Source: Bin5 sp965221145
GTDB taxonomy: Bacteria; Chloroflexota; Anaerolineae; Caldilineales; Caldilineaceae
Assembly (NCBI GenBank): GCA_965221145.1
Contig: OZ244877.1
Location: 5,580,001 to 5,644,000 of the forward strand
Direction of reading: 5' to 3'
Length of the DNA stretch: 64,000 nt
The notes under the pieces are model-generated. The model did no database searches. It was not told the DNA's origin and saw nothing but the letters and a program-made list of their open reading frames with translations. Numbering within the stretch: position 1 is the stretch's first letter; each line of letters opens with the position of its first letter. The translations under genes were made by a program, and so were the position numbers. Positions 43,018 through 52,185 of the stretch are shown piece by piece.

Positions 43018-43148
43018 CTTTTTCTCCTTTCAGAAATTGAGGAGCTTCCACCTCGCCAATAAGATAGGTAGAAAAACTTGTGTGTGGTGTCTCTCAGATT
43101 TCTCCTCCTTTCGATCCGGTACTGGGTGTATAATGCAAGTCGATATAC

Positions 43149-43233
43149 TAATGTAAGTTCAATTTGATACCAAGACTTCTCGCCCGCTCTCACGATATTT
43201 GCAAGTTCTTGGTCTCATTTGGGATTTACATTA
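43149..43233. repeat. Inverted-repeat element, divergent short member
   Basis: TAATGTAAGTTCAATTTGAT on the left is matched by TAATGTAAATCCCAAATGAG read from the right on the other strand; the pairing extends inward through ACCAAGACT/ACCAAGAACT to about 30 bases per arm. The 85-base unit keeps the TAATGT end and the arm length of the elements at 785 and 31503 but differs inside. It lies in the 503-base divergent region 43018-43520 between the binding-protein and Asp-box genes, which otherwise holds only two GTGTATAAT motifs (about 43126 and 43377) that might be -10 boxes. Confidence 0.6.
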
Positions 43234-43520
43234 ATGCCGTCTCAGTCCGCGTTTTGCAAGCAGATGGGTGGTCTTGCTCTTCAGGGGCCGCGCCTACGAT
43301 TGTATCAACTGACGAGATTCGTTCAGCGATGGGAGCGCCAGACCCTTGAAAGGTTCCGGGATGGAATGATAATGTAGTGTATAATGGCTGCATTAAGTTG
43401 TCAAAGTCCAAAAAAATCAATAATCTGGGATGCAACCTGCATAGTTGGGCTGCGTTCCGGCCCACCGAGCGCCAGGCAACCAGGTTTCAGGGCTTGTCGG
43501 CACGAAATCGATCACCTGCA

Positions 43521-44495
43521 ATGGAACGGATAACGCAAATCGAGGATGTTGTTCTGGAGGTTGTCGTATCGCCGGAATTTGCGCGCGATCAGACATGCCT
43601 TGCCGCCAGCCTGTCTGGCCTATATCGCTCCAATGATGGCGGGCAGACCTGGAAATCGTCGGTGCCGGCAGAAGAGGTGGTGTCTGTCTTCGCCGTCGCC
43701 CTCTCACCTGAATATGGGCGAGATCAGAGGCTGTTTGCCGGTCTGGAGGGAGGCGTGCTGCGCTCCTGGGACGGCGGGCAAAGTTGGGCCGCGGCCGTGC
43801 TGCCCTTGCCACCGCCGCAGGTATTGACGCTTGCCGTCTCGCCCGCTTTTGCCAAGGATAGCGCCGTGTTTGCCGGCACGGCCGAAGATGGTGTCTTCCG
43901 TTCAAACGATGGCGGTGTCTCGTGGACGTCGTCGAACTTTGGGTTGCTCGATCGCAATGTACTGTGCCTGGTCATCTCGCCACAATTCGAATCCGATGAC
44001 ACGCTGTTCGTCGGTACTGAGAGCGGCGTCTACAAAAGCACGAACGGTGGGCGCGCCTGGCGCGGCGTGGACTTTCCAATCGAGGCGGCCCCGGTGCTCA
44101 ATCTGGCCGTTTCCCCCCACTTCGCCAGTGACGGCCTGCTCTACGCCGCGACTGACGCAAGCGGTCTGCTGGCTTCGGCTGACGGCGGGCAAAGCTGGAC
44201 TCCGATCCAGGCAGACCCGTTGTCCAGTGCTACCCGCCCGTTTTCACGCGCGGAGGGGCGAAAACGGACGATCAATGCGATTGCCCTGTCGCCGGCCTTC
44301 CCTACAGAGCCGGATATTCTGGTCGCCACGCAAGAGGGGCTGTTCATCTCGCGCGATCAGGGCCGCACATGGACTGTCCGCTCATCGATTGGCGGTGTGT
44401 TGGCCTTAGCGGCCCCCTACGGCTTCGCTGAAGCGGCCCCGCTCCTGGTCGGGCTGGCGGAGGGTGGTGTCAGGTGGGTCAACCGAGAGGATTAA
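43521..44495 (+). CDS. BNR/Asp-box repeat protein (beta-propeller)
   Basis: Protein of 324 residues made of about six repeats of roughly 50 residues, each ending in an Asp-box: SNDGGQTW, SWDGGQSW, SNDGGVSW, STNGGRAW, SADGGQSW, SRDQGRTW. This is a propeller like those of sialidases and photosystem-assembly or sortilin-type proteins. The catalytic residues of a sialidase are not evident, and no signal peptide is seen from the ATG at 43521, so binding or scaffolding is more likely than hydrolysis. That start is supported by the collapsed copy at 52186, which is similar from its ATG onwards; an in-frame start at 43377 would add 48 residues. It is divergent from an ABC operon in both copies of a duplicated module. 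Confidence 0.78.
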   Translation: MERITQIEDVVLEVVVSPEFARDQTCLAASLSGLYRSNDGGQTWKSSVPAEEVVSVFAVALSPEYGRDQRLFAGLEGGVLRSWDGGQSWAAAVLPLPPPQVLTLAVSPAFAKDSAVFAGTAEDGVFRSNDGGVSWTSSNFGLLDRNVLCLVISPQFESDDTLFVGTESGVYKSTNGGRAWRGVDFPIEAAPVLNLAVSPHFASDGLLYAATDASGLLASADGGQSWTPIQADPLSSATRPFSRAEGRKRTINAIALSPAFPTEPDILVATQEGLFISRDQGRTWTVRSSIGGVLALAAPYGFAEAAPLLVGLAEGGVRWVNRED

Positions 44496-44497
44496 AC

Positions 44498-44527
44498 CCG
44501 TACGACCGGCCGCGAGCGGTCGTGCGG
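44498..44527 (+). terminator. Stem-loop after the Asp-box gene
   Basis: CCGTACGACCG (44498-44508) pairs with CGGTCGTGCGG (44517-44527) with one G-U-type pair and an eight-base loop, directly after the TAA stop. A T run is absent. The same hairpin, slightly changed, follows the collapsed Asp-box copy at about 52348-52376, showing that it was duplicated with the gene. The remaining bases to 44717 contain no gene. Confidence 0.6.
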
Positions 44528-44717
44528 TACAAGCGGCCGGTTGTCCTACAAGGTTACGATAAACGGTAGTGGTCGGAAAGTACGTGATCTGGCATTCGTT
44601 GTTGCATGGACACGTCTGTCCGCGTAACTACGGATCATGGCAATCTCCGAACTGCAAGAAACGCAGGTCAGACACAGACTTTGCCCTATTGCCGCCTTGA
44701 GCGGCGCGAGGAGAGCA

Positions 44718-46607
44718 TCACCATAGGATGTTTTCTTTCGAGACGAAGCGGGAAACTTTCTTCATGGGCGCCCTATCGTGTTTGTAGTGGTCCCTTTGAT
44801 AGAGGGGGCAGAGTTCCCCCTCCGGGTCGATGTCAACGACCGTATTCCCTTTCAAGGTCAGCTTGAATGGCTTATCCCCGATGACGCTGAATATGGTTTC
44901 CTCCCTTATCGGAAATTCGACCGTCACTACGTCCCCTGCGTTCAGATCTCTGACTTCCACATAATCTTCCGACCAGGCAAAAGCCCGCCCTGTCCCGTTC
45001 ACCTTGCAAGTTACCTTTTCGCGGTCTGTCCATTGCGGGATGCGCATGGAGACCGCAGGCGTCTCTTTGACCTTGAGTACGACCTTCCCTTCGTAGGGCA
45101 GGTAGCTGTCCACGTCAAGCCAGGGCGAGGCCCGATTCAATAGCAGATTCACCTTAACCCCGTCATCTTTCTTCGTAAGAATGCTGTCCCAGATCCAGTA
45201 ATAGGTTCTGGAGGCGTTGCCGGTACAGCAGGCGTGCCCCATCTTAAGACCCCAGTCGTTGGGCAAGGAAGATATCGAAAACCCGCCTATAGCTCGTTCA
45301 ATATCATCGCTCTCCCAGGGTTTGACGGGCCGCTCCTGGAACAACTCCCGGGCGTACAGGTTGTCGAGGAAGACGCGCAATTGATTATGGGTCAGCTGGC
45401 CCTCTACGTACTGATTGCGTAGCCAGCGGTCGGCATCCTCCCAATAGTTGCCTGCGCCGGCCTGGGTCAACTTGAGGGCCAGCCCGACCATATCCGCCAC
45501 CTCGCACAGTTCGCACGTGTTGTCGCGGACGTCCAGTGACTTGTATCCCTGCTCCGCCAACTCCTCACCTGGCCAGTATCCCCCCCATCCCTCCCGGTAT
45601 GGGACAGATCCGCGCGCGTGTTCGGCGAAGAAACCGACCAAGGAGTCGCCGACCGCCTTCCCGTACTCGTAGCAGCGGACGATGAAGTCAAGGAGTTCTT
45701 TGTCATCTGTAAGAGTAGCATATTCGAACATAGCCAGCAGGGAGGCCGTGGCTGTGTGGAAGTGGGATAGCAGCCAGCGTCCATCCTCTTTGAAGCCTCT
45801 GGTAATCTTCAGAACGCCCTTGATGATTTTCCCCGCCAGCTCCAGTGCAGGCTCATAGCCGGTGAGCCTGTAGTAGAGGCACAGGCTGCGGGAACACTGG
45901 AAGTTGATCTCGTGGGCCCGGATAAGGTCGGTGAACCATCCCCGACCGCCGGCAGGGTCTCTGAGTGTCTCCGCCGTGTCCTGAGCGGAGAACCACATTC
46001 TCACATCCAAATCCGTATCGAGCGGTTCGCGGATTGTGAAGTAAACAAAGTCCTCTTCCGCCACGGCTAACTCCGTCAACCGCTTGACCTTCTTCTCCAC
46101 CAGCGTGCGCCATAACGGATTTCTGTCGCGCTGATACCACATGCACAGGGTCAGGATAAGCCGTCCTTCCGCCTCGACCAGGCCGTATGGTTCTTCGAAC
46201 GGCGGCCGACCGGCCGACCGGTCATCGGGCTTGTCAGCTACACACGGCGGTGTATAGACGGCGCCGTCCTTCGCGGTCAGGCGAAGAAGACTCTCCATAA
46301 AGCGCTTGTCCGATTCAATATTGAAGGCGCTTCCACTCATAATGCGCAGAAGGGGCAAGGATTCCAGGTGCTTCGCTTCACACACAGGGGCACGGCTTGC
46401 AAATCCGATGGCGGGCGGTCTTCTATCGAACTCGGCGACGGTGGCCATCTGATAGTCTCTGTCCGGGTCAAGCATCCGCGTAATCGCTTGAATCGACAAC
46501 TCCGCCTTCTCAACCAGGTCTAGTGTGTCCGGAACATCGGCTTCGTACCGTTCTCCCGCGTAGTGGGGAACAGAAATCTCGGGTAAGTTCTTATCTGGAT
46601 AACTCAT
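44718..46607 (-). CDS. GH127-type (DUF1680) glycosidase
   Basis: Protein of 629 residues with an (alpha/alpha)6-barrel followed by beta-sandwich regions, as in beta-L-arabinofuranosidases of family 127 and its relatives. The zinc-binding site of that family (Glu-x-Cys plus Cys-Cys) is recognisable as Glu366-Leu-Cys368 (TCELCEVAD) and Cys460-Cys461 (GHACCTGN), the nucleophilic cysteine being among the latter. No signal peptide is visible. AAGGAG lies before the ATG. It lies 27 bases downstream of the sulfatase-fold gene on the same strand and behind an ABC importer, suggesting a small glycan-degradation locus. The sugar (L-arabinofuranoside or another) is unknown. Confidence 0.8.
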   Translation of the reverse strand: MSYPDKNLPEISVPHYAGERYEADVPDTLDLVEKAELSIQAITRMLDPDRDYQMATVAEFDRRPPAIGFASRAPVCEAKHLESLPLLRIMSGSAFNIESDKRFMESLLRLTAKDGAVYTPPCVADKPDDRSAGRPPFEEPYGLVEAEGRLILTLCMWYQRDRNPLWRTLVEKKVKRLTELAVAEEDFVYFTIREPLDTDLDVRMWFSAQDTAETLRDPAGGRGWFTDLIRAHEINFQCSRSLCLYYRLTGYEPALELAGKIIKGVLKITRGFKEDGRWLLSHFHTATASLLAMFEYATLTDDKELLDFIVRCYEYGKAVGDSLVGFFAEHARGSVPYREGWGGYWPGEELAEQGYKSLDVRDNTCELCEVADMVGLALKLTQAGAGNYWEDADRWLRNQYVEGQLTHNQLRVFLDNLYARELFQERPVKPWESDDIERAIGGFSISSLPNDWGLKMGHACCTGNASRTYYWIWDSILTKKDDGVKVNLLLNRASPWLDVDSYLPYEGKVVLKVKETPAVSMRIPQWTDREKVTCKVNGTGRAFAWSEDYVEVRDLNAGDVVTVEFPIREETIFSVIGDKPFKLTLKGNTVVDIDPEGELCPLYQRDHYKHDRAPMKKVSRFVSKENILW

Positions 46608-46634
46608 TAATTTCTCCTTGTGAAGCCGATTTTC

Positions 46635-48083
46635 TCAGGTAGGAAGCCGCAGTTCTCTGAAGTATCCCCATGCTTTCAGATTGCGAACGAAGGGCGTGTA
46701 ATGCCTTGCCAATTTATCACCGTAGTCGCGCTGATCGATACGCAACAGAAACTCCTCCAACTGCTTGCGCATATCTGAAGCTCTTGATTTCTCGGTTGCT
46801 ATCAAGTTGTCCGTTTCGCCCGGATCCGTTCTGATATCAAAGAGCATGTCGTTACCGTCGGAGCGCCAGATATACTTCCATTCCAGGTTCCGCAGGGTCT
46901 TTAGCGATTGCATCCAAGGTCGGTAATCCATGTCGTTTTCCACAAACCATTCCGCTTCCAAAAGAAGCGGCTGATGTTCAGCAACGATGAACTCTCTGAC
47001 CGGCTCGTCGGCCCAGGTGGGGATGAGGCTGACGCCTTGCATTTCTCGCCTGACGGCGCTCTCCTCCAACTCAAGCAGGTCTAAAAAGGTAGGGAACCAG
47101 TCGCAGATTTGCACCATGTGCGTGATCCGCTTTGCCTCCGGCACAACGCCCGGACAGCGAACGACCAGCGGTGTGTGAAGCAGGTCGTCGAACAGCGCCA
47201 GCGGCTCGTGTCCCAGATAGCCATTTCGATCCAGGAGGTCCCCGTGATCGCCGGTGATGATCAGCAGCGTATCGTCCAGAATGTCCTTGGCTGTCAGATA
47301 GTCAAAGAGCAAACCCATCCTATGGTCAAGGCAGGCCGTTTCTCCGTCATAGAGGCCCTTGAGGATTGCCCAGTCTCTCTCATTCATGTAGCCGTCCGTC
47401 CGGCTCGGGACCAAACCCATACATTGCAAGTATACGTCTTGATTCACTTCGAGGGCTTCATCGTCAGAAACGCCTTCGGGCAAGAACCTGCCGCGAAACG
47501 GTTGAGGCGCCCAGACTGTCAGATGAGGGTCAGTGCAGCGAATCATCATGAAAAATGGTTCTTGGGGATCGTATCTGTTCTCAAACCACTCTTTGACCAA
47601 TCTCAGGGCCTTGGTTGAGCCTGAGTCCTCCCCCTCTGCATATTTGAAAATGGGCCTGGTTTCTGAACCAACGTTAATCTCCTCCCCATGCCGAAAAATC
47701 GGAAGAAACTCTTCGAATCCCCGGCACATATCGGTTTCATCTTGGCTGACCCAGCCTGTCGATGCCGCTGTAACCTCTGCCAGGGCCACAGTTTGGTATC
47801 CGGCTCGGCTCAGGAGTTCGGCCAGGGTCGGTATCTCTCGCGACAAAAAATTGAAGGATGCGCCCGCGCCGTGGCCTGATTGATATTTTCCGGTGAAAAG
47901 CGAGGCAAAAGATGGCACGGTCCAGGCTGCGGTCACAAAGTGATTTTCGTAAACGATCCCCTCATCGGCGATTCTTTGAATGTTTGGGGTGGTGTCCTTG
48001 TGGAAACCGTACGGTGTCATATTCCGAACCGGTTGGGTATCCATCACAAAAATCAAGATATTAGGCATGTTCTTGTTCTTCAT
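46635..48083 (-). CDS. Sulfatase-fold (alkaline phosphatase superfamily) hydrolase
   Basis: Protein of 482 residues with the overall order of sulfatases: N-terminal NILIFVMDT (metal-binding Asp15), the active-site helix region, a central GDHGDLLDRNGYLGHEPL block and a C-terminal subdomain (DIRTDPGETDNL). In formylglycine sulfatases the nucleophile motif is C/S-x-P-S-R; here it is Thr55-Val-Pro-Ser-Phe59 (WTVPSFASLFTG). A Thr there is used by phosphotransferase members of the superfamily, and the arginine is gone, so ordinary sulfatase activity through formylglycine is unlikely. No signal peptide is visible. Situated beside a GH127-type gene and an ABC importer. Confidence 0.82.
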   Translation of the reverse strand: MKNKNMPNILIFVMDTQPVRNMTPYGFHKDTTPNIQRIADEGIVYENHFVTAAWTVPSFASLFTGKYQSGHGAGASFNFLSREIPTLAELLSRAGYQTVALAEVTAASTGWVSQDETDMCRGFEEFLPIFRHGEEINVGSETRPIFKYAEGEDSGSTKALRLVKEWFENRYDPQEPFFMMIRCTDPHLTVWAPQPFRGRFLPEGVSDDEALEVNQDVYLQCMGLVPSRTDGYMNERDWAILKGLYDGETACLDHRMGLLFDYLTAKDILDDTLLIITGDHGDLLDRNGYLGHEPLALFDDLLHTPLVVRCPGVVPEAKRITHMVQICDWFPTFLDLLELEESAVRREMQGVSLIPTWADEPVREFIVAEHQPLLLEAEWFVENDMDYRPWMQSLKTLRNLEWKYIWRSDGNDMLFDIRTDPGETDNLIATEKSRASDMRKQLEEFLLRIDQRDYGDKLARHYTPFVRNLKAWGYFRELRLPT

Positions 48084-48194
48084 TTCGTCACTTCCGTTCG
48101 TATGGGGCTGCGTTCACGCCGTGCGCTCCGATTTCGGCATAGCCATCCTGTTACCGCTTATGGTATTGCAGGGGAACCTTTTGACGGATTTCGA

Positions 48195-49091
48195 TCAGCC
48201 TTTGACGCCACTGATGACGACGCCTTGGATGAAGTAGCGCTGGGCGAAAAAGAAGACAAATAACGGCGGCAGGCAGACCAAAAAGGCAACCGCCATGATC
48301 TGGTTCCACGGGTGGCTTATCGCATCCGAACCATGGGGTATTCGCTGCCATTCCTGGAAAGCGACGGCCAGGGTTCGCTTGTCCGGAGTGTTCAGGTAGA
48401 TCAGCGGGGCCAGCACGTCGTTCCACTCCCACATGAAGGTAAAGATCGCCGTCGTCCCCAACGCTGGCAGCGACATGGGCAGAATAATGCGCCGGTAGAT
48501 ACCGACGAACCCGCAGCCATCAATGCGGGCCGCATCGTCATACTCTGTGGGGATGGTCTGGAAGAACTGGCGCAGCAGGAAGATGAAAAAGGCCCCACCC
48601 CCGAACCACGAGGGCACGATCAGCGGCTTGAACGAGTTCAACCACCCCAGGTCGCGGAAGAGCAGGTACTGAGGGATCAGCGTCACGTGGTAGGGGATCA
48701 TTAGCGTGCCCAGCACCACGACAAAGAGCGCGTTCCGCCCTGGAAAGCGTAGCCGGGCGAAGGCGTACGCGGCCATGCTGGCTGTGAGCACCCGCCCTAT
48801 CATCACGCCAAAGACCACTGCGAACGTGTTGCGCGCAGAAGTCATGAAGGGAAACAGGTCGATTACCTCGGGATAGTTCGCCCACTTGATTTGGCGGGGG
48901 ATGAAACGCGGAGGGAACTCGAATACCTGCGTCTCGGGCTTGAGGGAACTGCTGATTAGCCAGAGCAAAGGGAGAGTGAACAGGATCGCCAATGCCGCGA
49001 TAGGAACATAGACGATGAGGACCCGCATGACTGGCCGCATGATCCCTGACCACTGTCGCCATGCAGGAAGGTCGACCAACCGTGTGGTCAT
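48195..49091 (-). CDS. Sugar ABC transporter permease, MalG/UgpE type (module 2)
   Basis: CUT1-type permease of 298 residues. Contact loop YDDAARIDGCGFVGIYRRII, C-terminus QGVVISGVKG. It is close to the duplicate pair at 38098/39567 (shared PLLWLISSSLKPETQVFEYPP-like region and GRLxTASxAAYxFARLRFPG), supporting that this operon arose by duplication of the 37-43 kb one. Its start lies three bases after the stop of the MalF-type gene. The sulfatase-fold gene starts 111 bases downstream of its stop. Confidence 0.92.
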   Translation of the reverse strand: MTTRLVDLPAWRQWSGIMRPVMRVLIVYVPIAALAILFTLPLLWLISSSLKPETQVFEFPPRFIPRQIKWANYPEVIDLFPFMTSARNTFAVVFGVMIGRVLTASMAAYAFARLRFPGRNALFVVVLGTLMIPYHVTLIPQYLLFRDLGWLNSFKPLIVPSWFGGGAFFIFLLRQFFQTIPTEYDDAARIDGCGFVGIYRRIILPMSLPALGTTAIFTFMWEWNDVLAPLIYLNTPDKRTLAVAFQEWQRIPHGSDAISHPWNQIMAVAFLVCLPPLFVFFFAQRYFIQGVVISGVKG

Positions 49092-49094
49092 GGC

Positions 49095-50021
49095 TCAAGT
49101 CTCCGAGGTTTCATAGTACACGAAGCGCCCGGATAGCTTAAAGGTCACCAGCGTTACCGCCATGATGATGAGAAAGAGCACCCACGCCAGCGCCGAGGCG
49201 TAGCCCATCCGAAAGTATTCCCAGCCGTTGCGGAAAAGGTAGAGCACGTAGAAGAGGGAGGCGTTGGCCGGCCCGCCTGAGGTGATAAAGAAAGCGCTTG
49301 CGAATACCTGAAACGAACCAATGAGACCCATCAAAAAGTTGAAAAAGATAACTGGTGAGGTCATGGGCAGCGTGACGTGGTAGAAACGGCGCCAGGCGTT
49401 GGCCCCATCCGCTTTGGCCGCATCATAGAGCACCGTGGGCACCCCCTGCAACGCCGCCAGATACAACACCATCCCGCCGCCCACACCCCAAAGGCTCATG
49501 ATAATAAAGGTAGGTATTACCCACTCCCTGGAACTGAACCACTCCGGCCCCTGGAGGCCGACCTGACTCAGCAGGCCATTGACCAGCCCAATGTTGGGAT
49601 TAAATATCCAGGCGAAGAGGTAGGAAACGGCAAGAATTGGCACAATCGAGGGCATAAAGAAGGTCGTGCGCCAGAAGGACAGCCCCTTGATCTTCTGGTT
49701 CAGCATGAGTGCCAGCAAGTATCCCACGACCACATTCAAGGGCACCGATCCGAAGGTGTAGATCGTGGTGACGCGCAGTGACTGCCAGAAATTCCTATCG
49801 CGAATCATTGCCGTGTAGTTGTCCAACCCCACCGCGGTCGCCGGGGTGATGATCTTGTACTTTGTGAACGACAGGGCAAACGAGACCAGGATCGGTCCCG
49901 CGGTGAAGACCAGAAACCCGATGATCCAGGGGAGTATGAACAAGTAGGCAACCAGCACCTCTTGACGACGCAGGTGAGATCGCCACCAGGGCCGGCCATC
50001 CCTAAGAGCACCAACCCTCAT
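49095..50021 (-). CDS. Sugar ABC transporter permease, MalF/UgpA type (module 2)
   Basis: CUT1-type permease of 308 residues. The start is set at 50021, where GGAGGG lies upstream and the protein begins MRVG like its paralogue at 40497; an ATG seven codons earlier precedes the ribosome-binding site. N-terminal tail WWRSHLRRQEVLVAYL, contact loop YDAAKADGANAWRRFYHVTL, C-terminus RFVYYETSE. The 376 bases between it and the binding-protein gene contain stem-loops but no gene. Confidence 0.92.
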   Translation of the reverse strand: MRVGALRDGRPWWRSHLRRQEVLVAYLFILPWIIGFLVFTAGPILVSFALSFTKYKIITPATAVGLDNYTAMIRDRNFWQSLRVTTIYTFGSVPLNVVVGYLLALMLNQKIKGLSFWRTTFFMPSIVPILAVSYLFAWIFNPNIGLVNGLLSQVGLQGPEWFSSREWVIPTFIIMSLWGVGGGMVLYLAALQGVPTVLYDAAKADGANAWRRFYHVTLPMTSPVIFFNFLMGLIGSFQVFASAFFITSGGPANASLFYVLYLFRNGWEYFRMGYASALAWVLFLIIMAVTLVTFKLSGRFVYYETSET

Positions 50022-50137
50022 CACAAGCCCTCCTCTAAGCATTGATTGCCAGCTTGTCCATCAAATCAGGCAAAGAACCTCTGGCCTCTCTCAGAACTGA
50101 ACAGGCCAGGGGTTCTCGTCCTTGCCGTAGCCTGATT

Positions 50138-50183
50138 CGCCACGACCTCTTCCAAGAGGATAATTGAAGATCAGGTCGTGGCG
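50138..50183 (-). terminator. Stem-loops between binding-protein and permease genes
   Basis: CGCCACGACCT (50138-50148) and its exact complement (50173-50183) enclose 24 bases. A second inverted pair, TACATCGC/GCGATGTA, lies next to it at about 50188 and 50214. The region 50022-50397 has no other feature. Position after the binding-protein gene parallels the stem-loops at 9582, 33904 and 41520, though this one is farther from the stop. Confidence 0.55.
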
Positions 50184-50397
50184 GCGTTACATCGCAGCAT
50201 ACTGTTTATGGAAGCGATGTAGACGAAGCCTTCGCCGCGTCGCGCGCTGTGTTCGTAGTCTTTGCTCAGACGGCGATAGCGCCGCAGCCAATCACTGGCG
50301 CCCCCGCGACGTTCGTGCGCCAGTGTATCTTCCCGCCCGGTTTGGATAGATTGATTCCTACTCCCTATCCTGCCAAGCAGGCGTTTTTGAAGGCTCT

Positions 50398-51774
50398 CTA
50401 AGCATTCAACAGAGCGTTGATGTCAACTGCGGCCTCATCCAGAGCTTCCTGCACACTCTTCTCACCTAGAAGGACGGTCTCGAACGCCTCCGTTGTCCGA
50501 TTCCTGAAGAACGCGAATTCTCGACCGTACCAGCCTGGCCGCCACTCAAAATCCTCGGTGCATCGTTCACATTTCGAGAAACCCTTGATCCGCGAGGTCG
50601 CGATCAGGTGCAACGTTTGGAACCATGGGTTCTTTACTTGCTCGATATGCTCCAGCGTCTCGTAGGCCGGTTGCCCGGCTGTTTCGGCGTAAACTTGCTG
50701 CACATCCCAGTCCGTCGCCATCTCGATTGTGAACTGTGCGGCCTGCTCTTTCTTGTCAGAGTTGCTATTCACGGTAAAACCGTTGCCGCCGTATCTATGG
50801 CTGCGCGTCGCATTCCAGGGCAGCGCAATCATCGCCACCTCCCACTCCGTCGGAGCCTGTAAGCCGGAGCCGCTGAATTCGCACATGGCCAGCCCGGAGT
50901 TGTACACCCCGCCCTCGATCATCCCCTGGGCGGACACCGTCGGCGACACGCGGTGGTTGACGACCATGTCCGTCGTGGCCTGTACGGCCGCTACGTTGCC
51001 TGGCGAGTTGATGATCGTCTCTTTCTCTTCAAAGTCCCAGACGCCGTCGTCGAACATCAATTCACCGCTGTGTTGGTGCATCACGCCATCGGGCAGCCAC
51101 CACATGTCGTTCCAGGTGCGGGAGTCCCCATACTGTTCATGGGTGCCGTCAGCCTTTATTTTGGTCGCAGCTTTGGCGAACTCCACATAGTCGTCCCAAG
51201 TCCAGGTGTCGAACTCCGGTGTGCCCCACTCCGGCAGCTTGATCCCGGTCTCATCGGCCATGGGTTTGTTAATAAAGCCGACCACCGCCTCATCAAAGAA
51301 GATGGAGAGGGCATAGACGACGCCCTTGTAGCCGCTGTCTATTCTCTGATCCACGGCGAACTTGCTCATGTCGAGTTGAGCCGCCTCAATGTAGGGTGTA
51401 AGCGGGTCCATCAGACCGCCGCCAAAGACCACGCCGTAAATCCCGGGGCCGACCATGAGGGAGTCGGGGGCCACACCTGAGACAAGCTCGATCAGGAACT
51501 TCTCCTCCCAAAATGGGAGATGCTCTTCTTGCACTTTGAGACCCGTCTTCTCTTCAACGATGGGGATCATCCCGCTCTGGTCTCGCAGGTAATCGCCCCA
51601 CCAGTGGGAGACCCGAATCTCCGCGGGCGCGGGAGGCCAGGATATCTCCCCAACTTCCTCGGTGGCGGGTTCAACCGCCGGCGTCATCGGCACGCAAGCT
51701 GTAGCCAGAATCCCTGCCGCTACGCCCGCCGACGCGCGCAGGAAGTCTCGCCGAGTCAATTCTTTGCTGGTCAT
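50398..51774 (-). CDS. Sugar ABC transporter substrate-binding lipoprotein (module 2)
   Basis: Carbohydrate-binding lipoprotein of 458 residues from the ATG at 51774, the third of three consecutive ATG codons and the one best spaced from AAAGGAG. Twin-arginine motif TRRDFLRAS (7-15) and lipobox ATAC with Cys27. The mature protein opens with IRVSHWWGDYLRDQSGMIPI, close to the paralogue at 41629. The leader upstream also resembles that of the paralogue: both have a second CTCCTCCTTTC block about 65 bases before the start. A consensus promoter lies at 52050-52077. Ligand unknown. Confidence 0.92.
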   Translation of the reverse strand: MTSKELTRRDFLRASAGVAAGILATACVPMTPAVEPATEEVGEISWPPAPAEIRVSHWWGDYLRDQSGMIPIVEEKTGLKVQEEHLPFWEEKFLIELVSGVAPDSLMVGPGIYGVVFGGGLMDPLTPYIEAAQLDMSKFAVDQRIDSGYKGVVYALSIFFDEAVVGFINKPMADETGIKLPEWGTPEFDTWTWDDYVEFAKAATKIKADGTHEQYGDSRTWNDMWWLPDGVMHQHSGELMFDDGVWDFEEKETIINSPGNVAAVQATTDMVVNHRVSPTVSAQGMIEGGVYNSGLAMCEFSGSGLQAPTEWEVAMIALPWNATRSHRYGGNGFTVNSNSDKKEQAAQFTIEMATDWDVQQVYAETAGQPAYETLEHIEQVKNPWFQTLHLIATSRIKGFSKCERCTEDFEWRPGWYGREFAFFRNRTTEAFETVLLGEKSVQEALDEAAVDINALLNA

Positions 51775-52049
51775 CATCATCTCCTTTCCGAAGTTGAGGG
51801 GATGGCACTTCGGCAATGCAGAATGGTTGCGACTGATTCTGTGATGTAGCTTGGATATCTCCTCCTTTCCAGGTGTTGACAAGCTATAACTCATACAAAC
51901 ATGTCAACGCCATCTTGGACCGCGTTGTTCAAGCAAGCGGTCAGCCTCGCTTGGATACGCCGCGGTTATCAATCCTGCCATCAGCCGGGGTTGGTTCAGC
52001 CATTGAAGTGCAACCACCTGAAAAATTCCTGAACGAGGTTTCGAAGTAT

Positions 52050-52077
52050 ATTATATATATCTAGAGTGGACTGTCAA
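52050..52077 (-). promoter_or_regulatory. Consensus sigma-70-type promoter for the module 2 operon
   Basis: Read on the minus strand, TTGACA (52072-52077) and TATAAT (52050-52055) match the consensus exactly with a 16-base spacer in an AT-rich stretch. Transcription would begin near 52043 and give a leader of about 270 bases before the binding-protein start. No operator-like palindrome is evident beside it. The stretch 51775-52185 otherwise has no gene. Confidence 0.7.
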
Positions 52078-52185
52078 CACGCAAGAATTTGCCTCCCCTG
52101 ACTCGCCCTGTTCTACGGCGTGTTCTGACTATGAACACCGCATTCAGGCCCAATACAATAGCCTCAGATGGATCTGCCGGCCGCA

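Noticed and set aside
43377..43520. N-terminal extension of the Asp-box gene
   Set aside because: The extension has no family pattern, and the collapsed copy aligns from the internal ATG at 43521.
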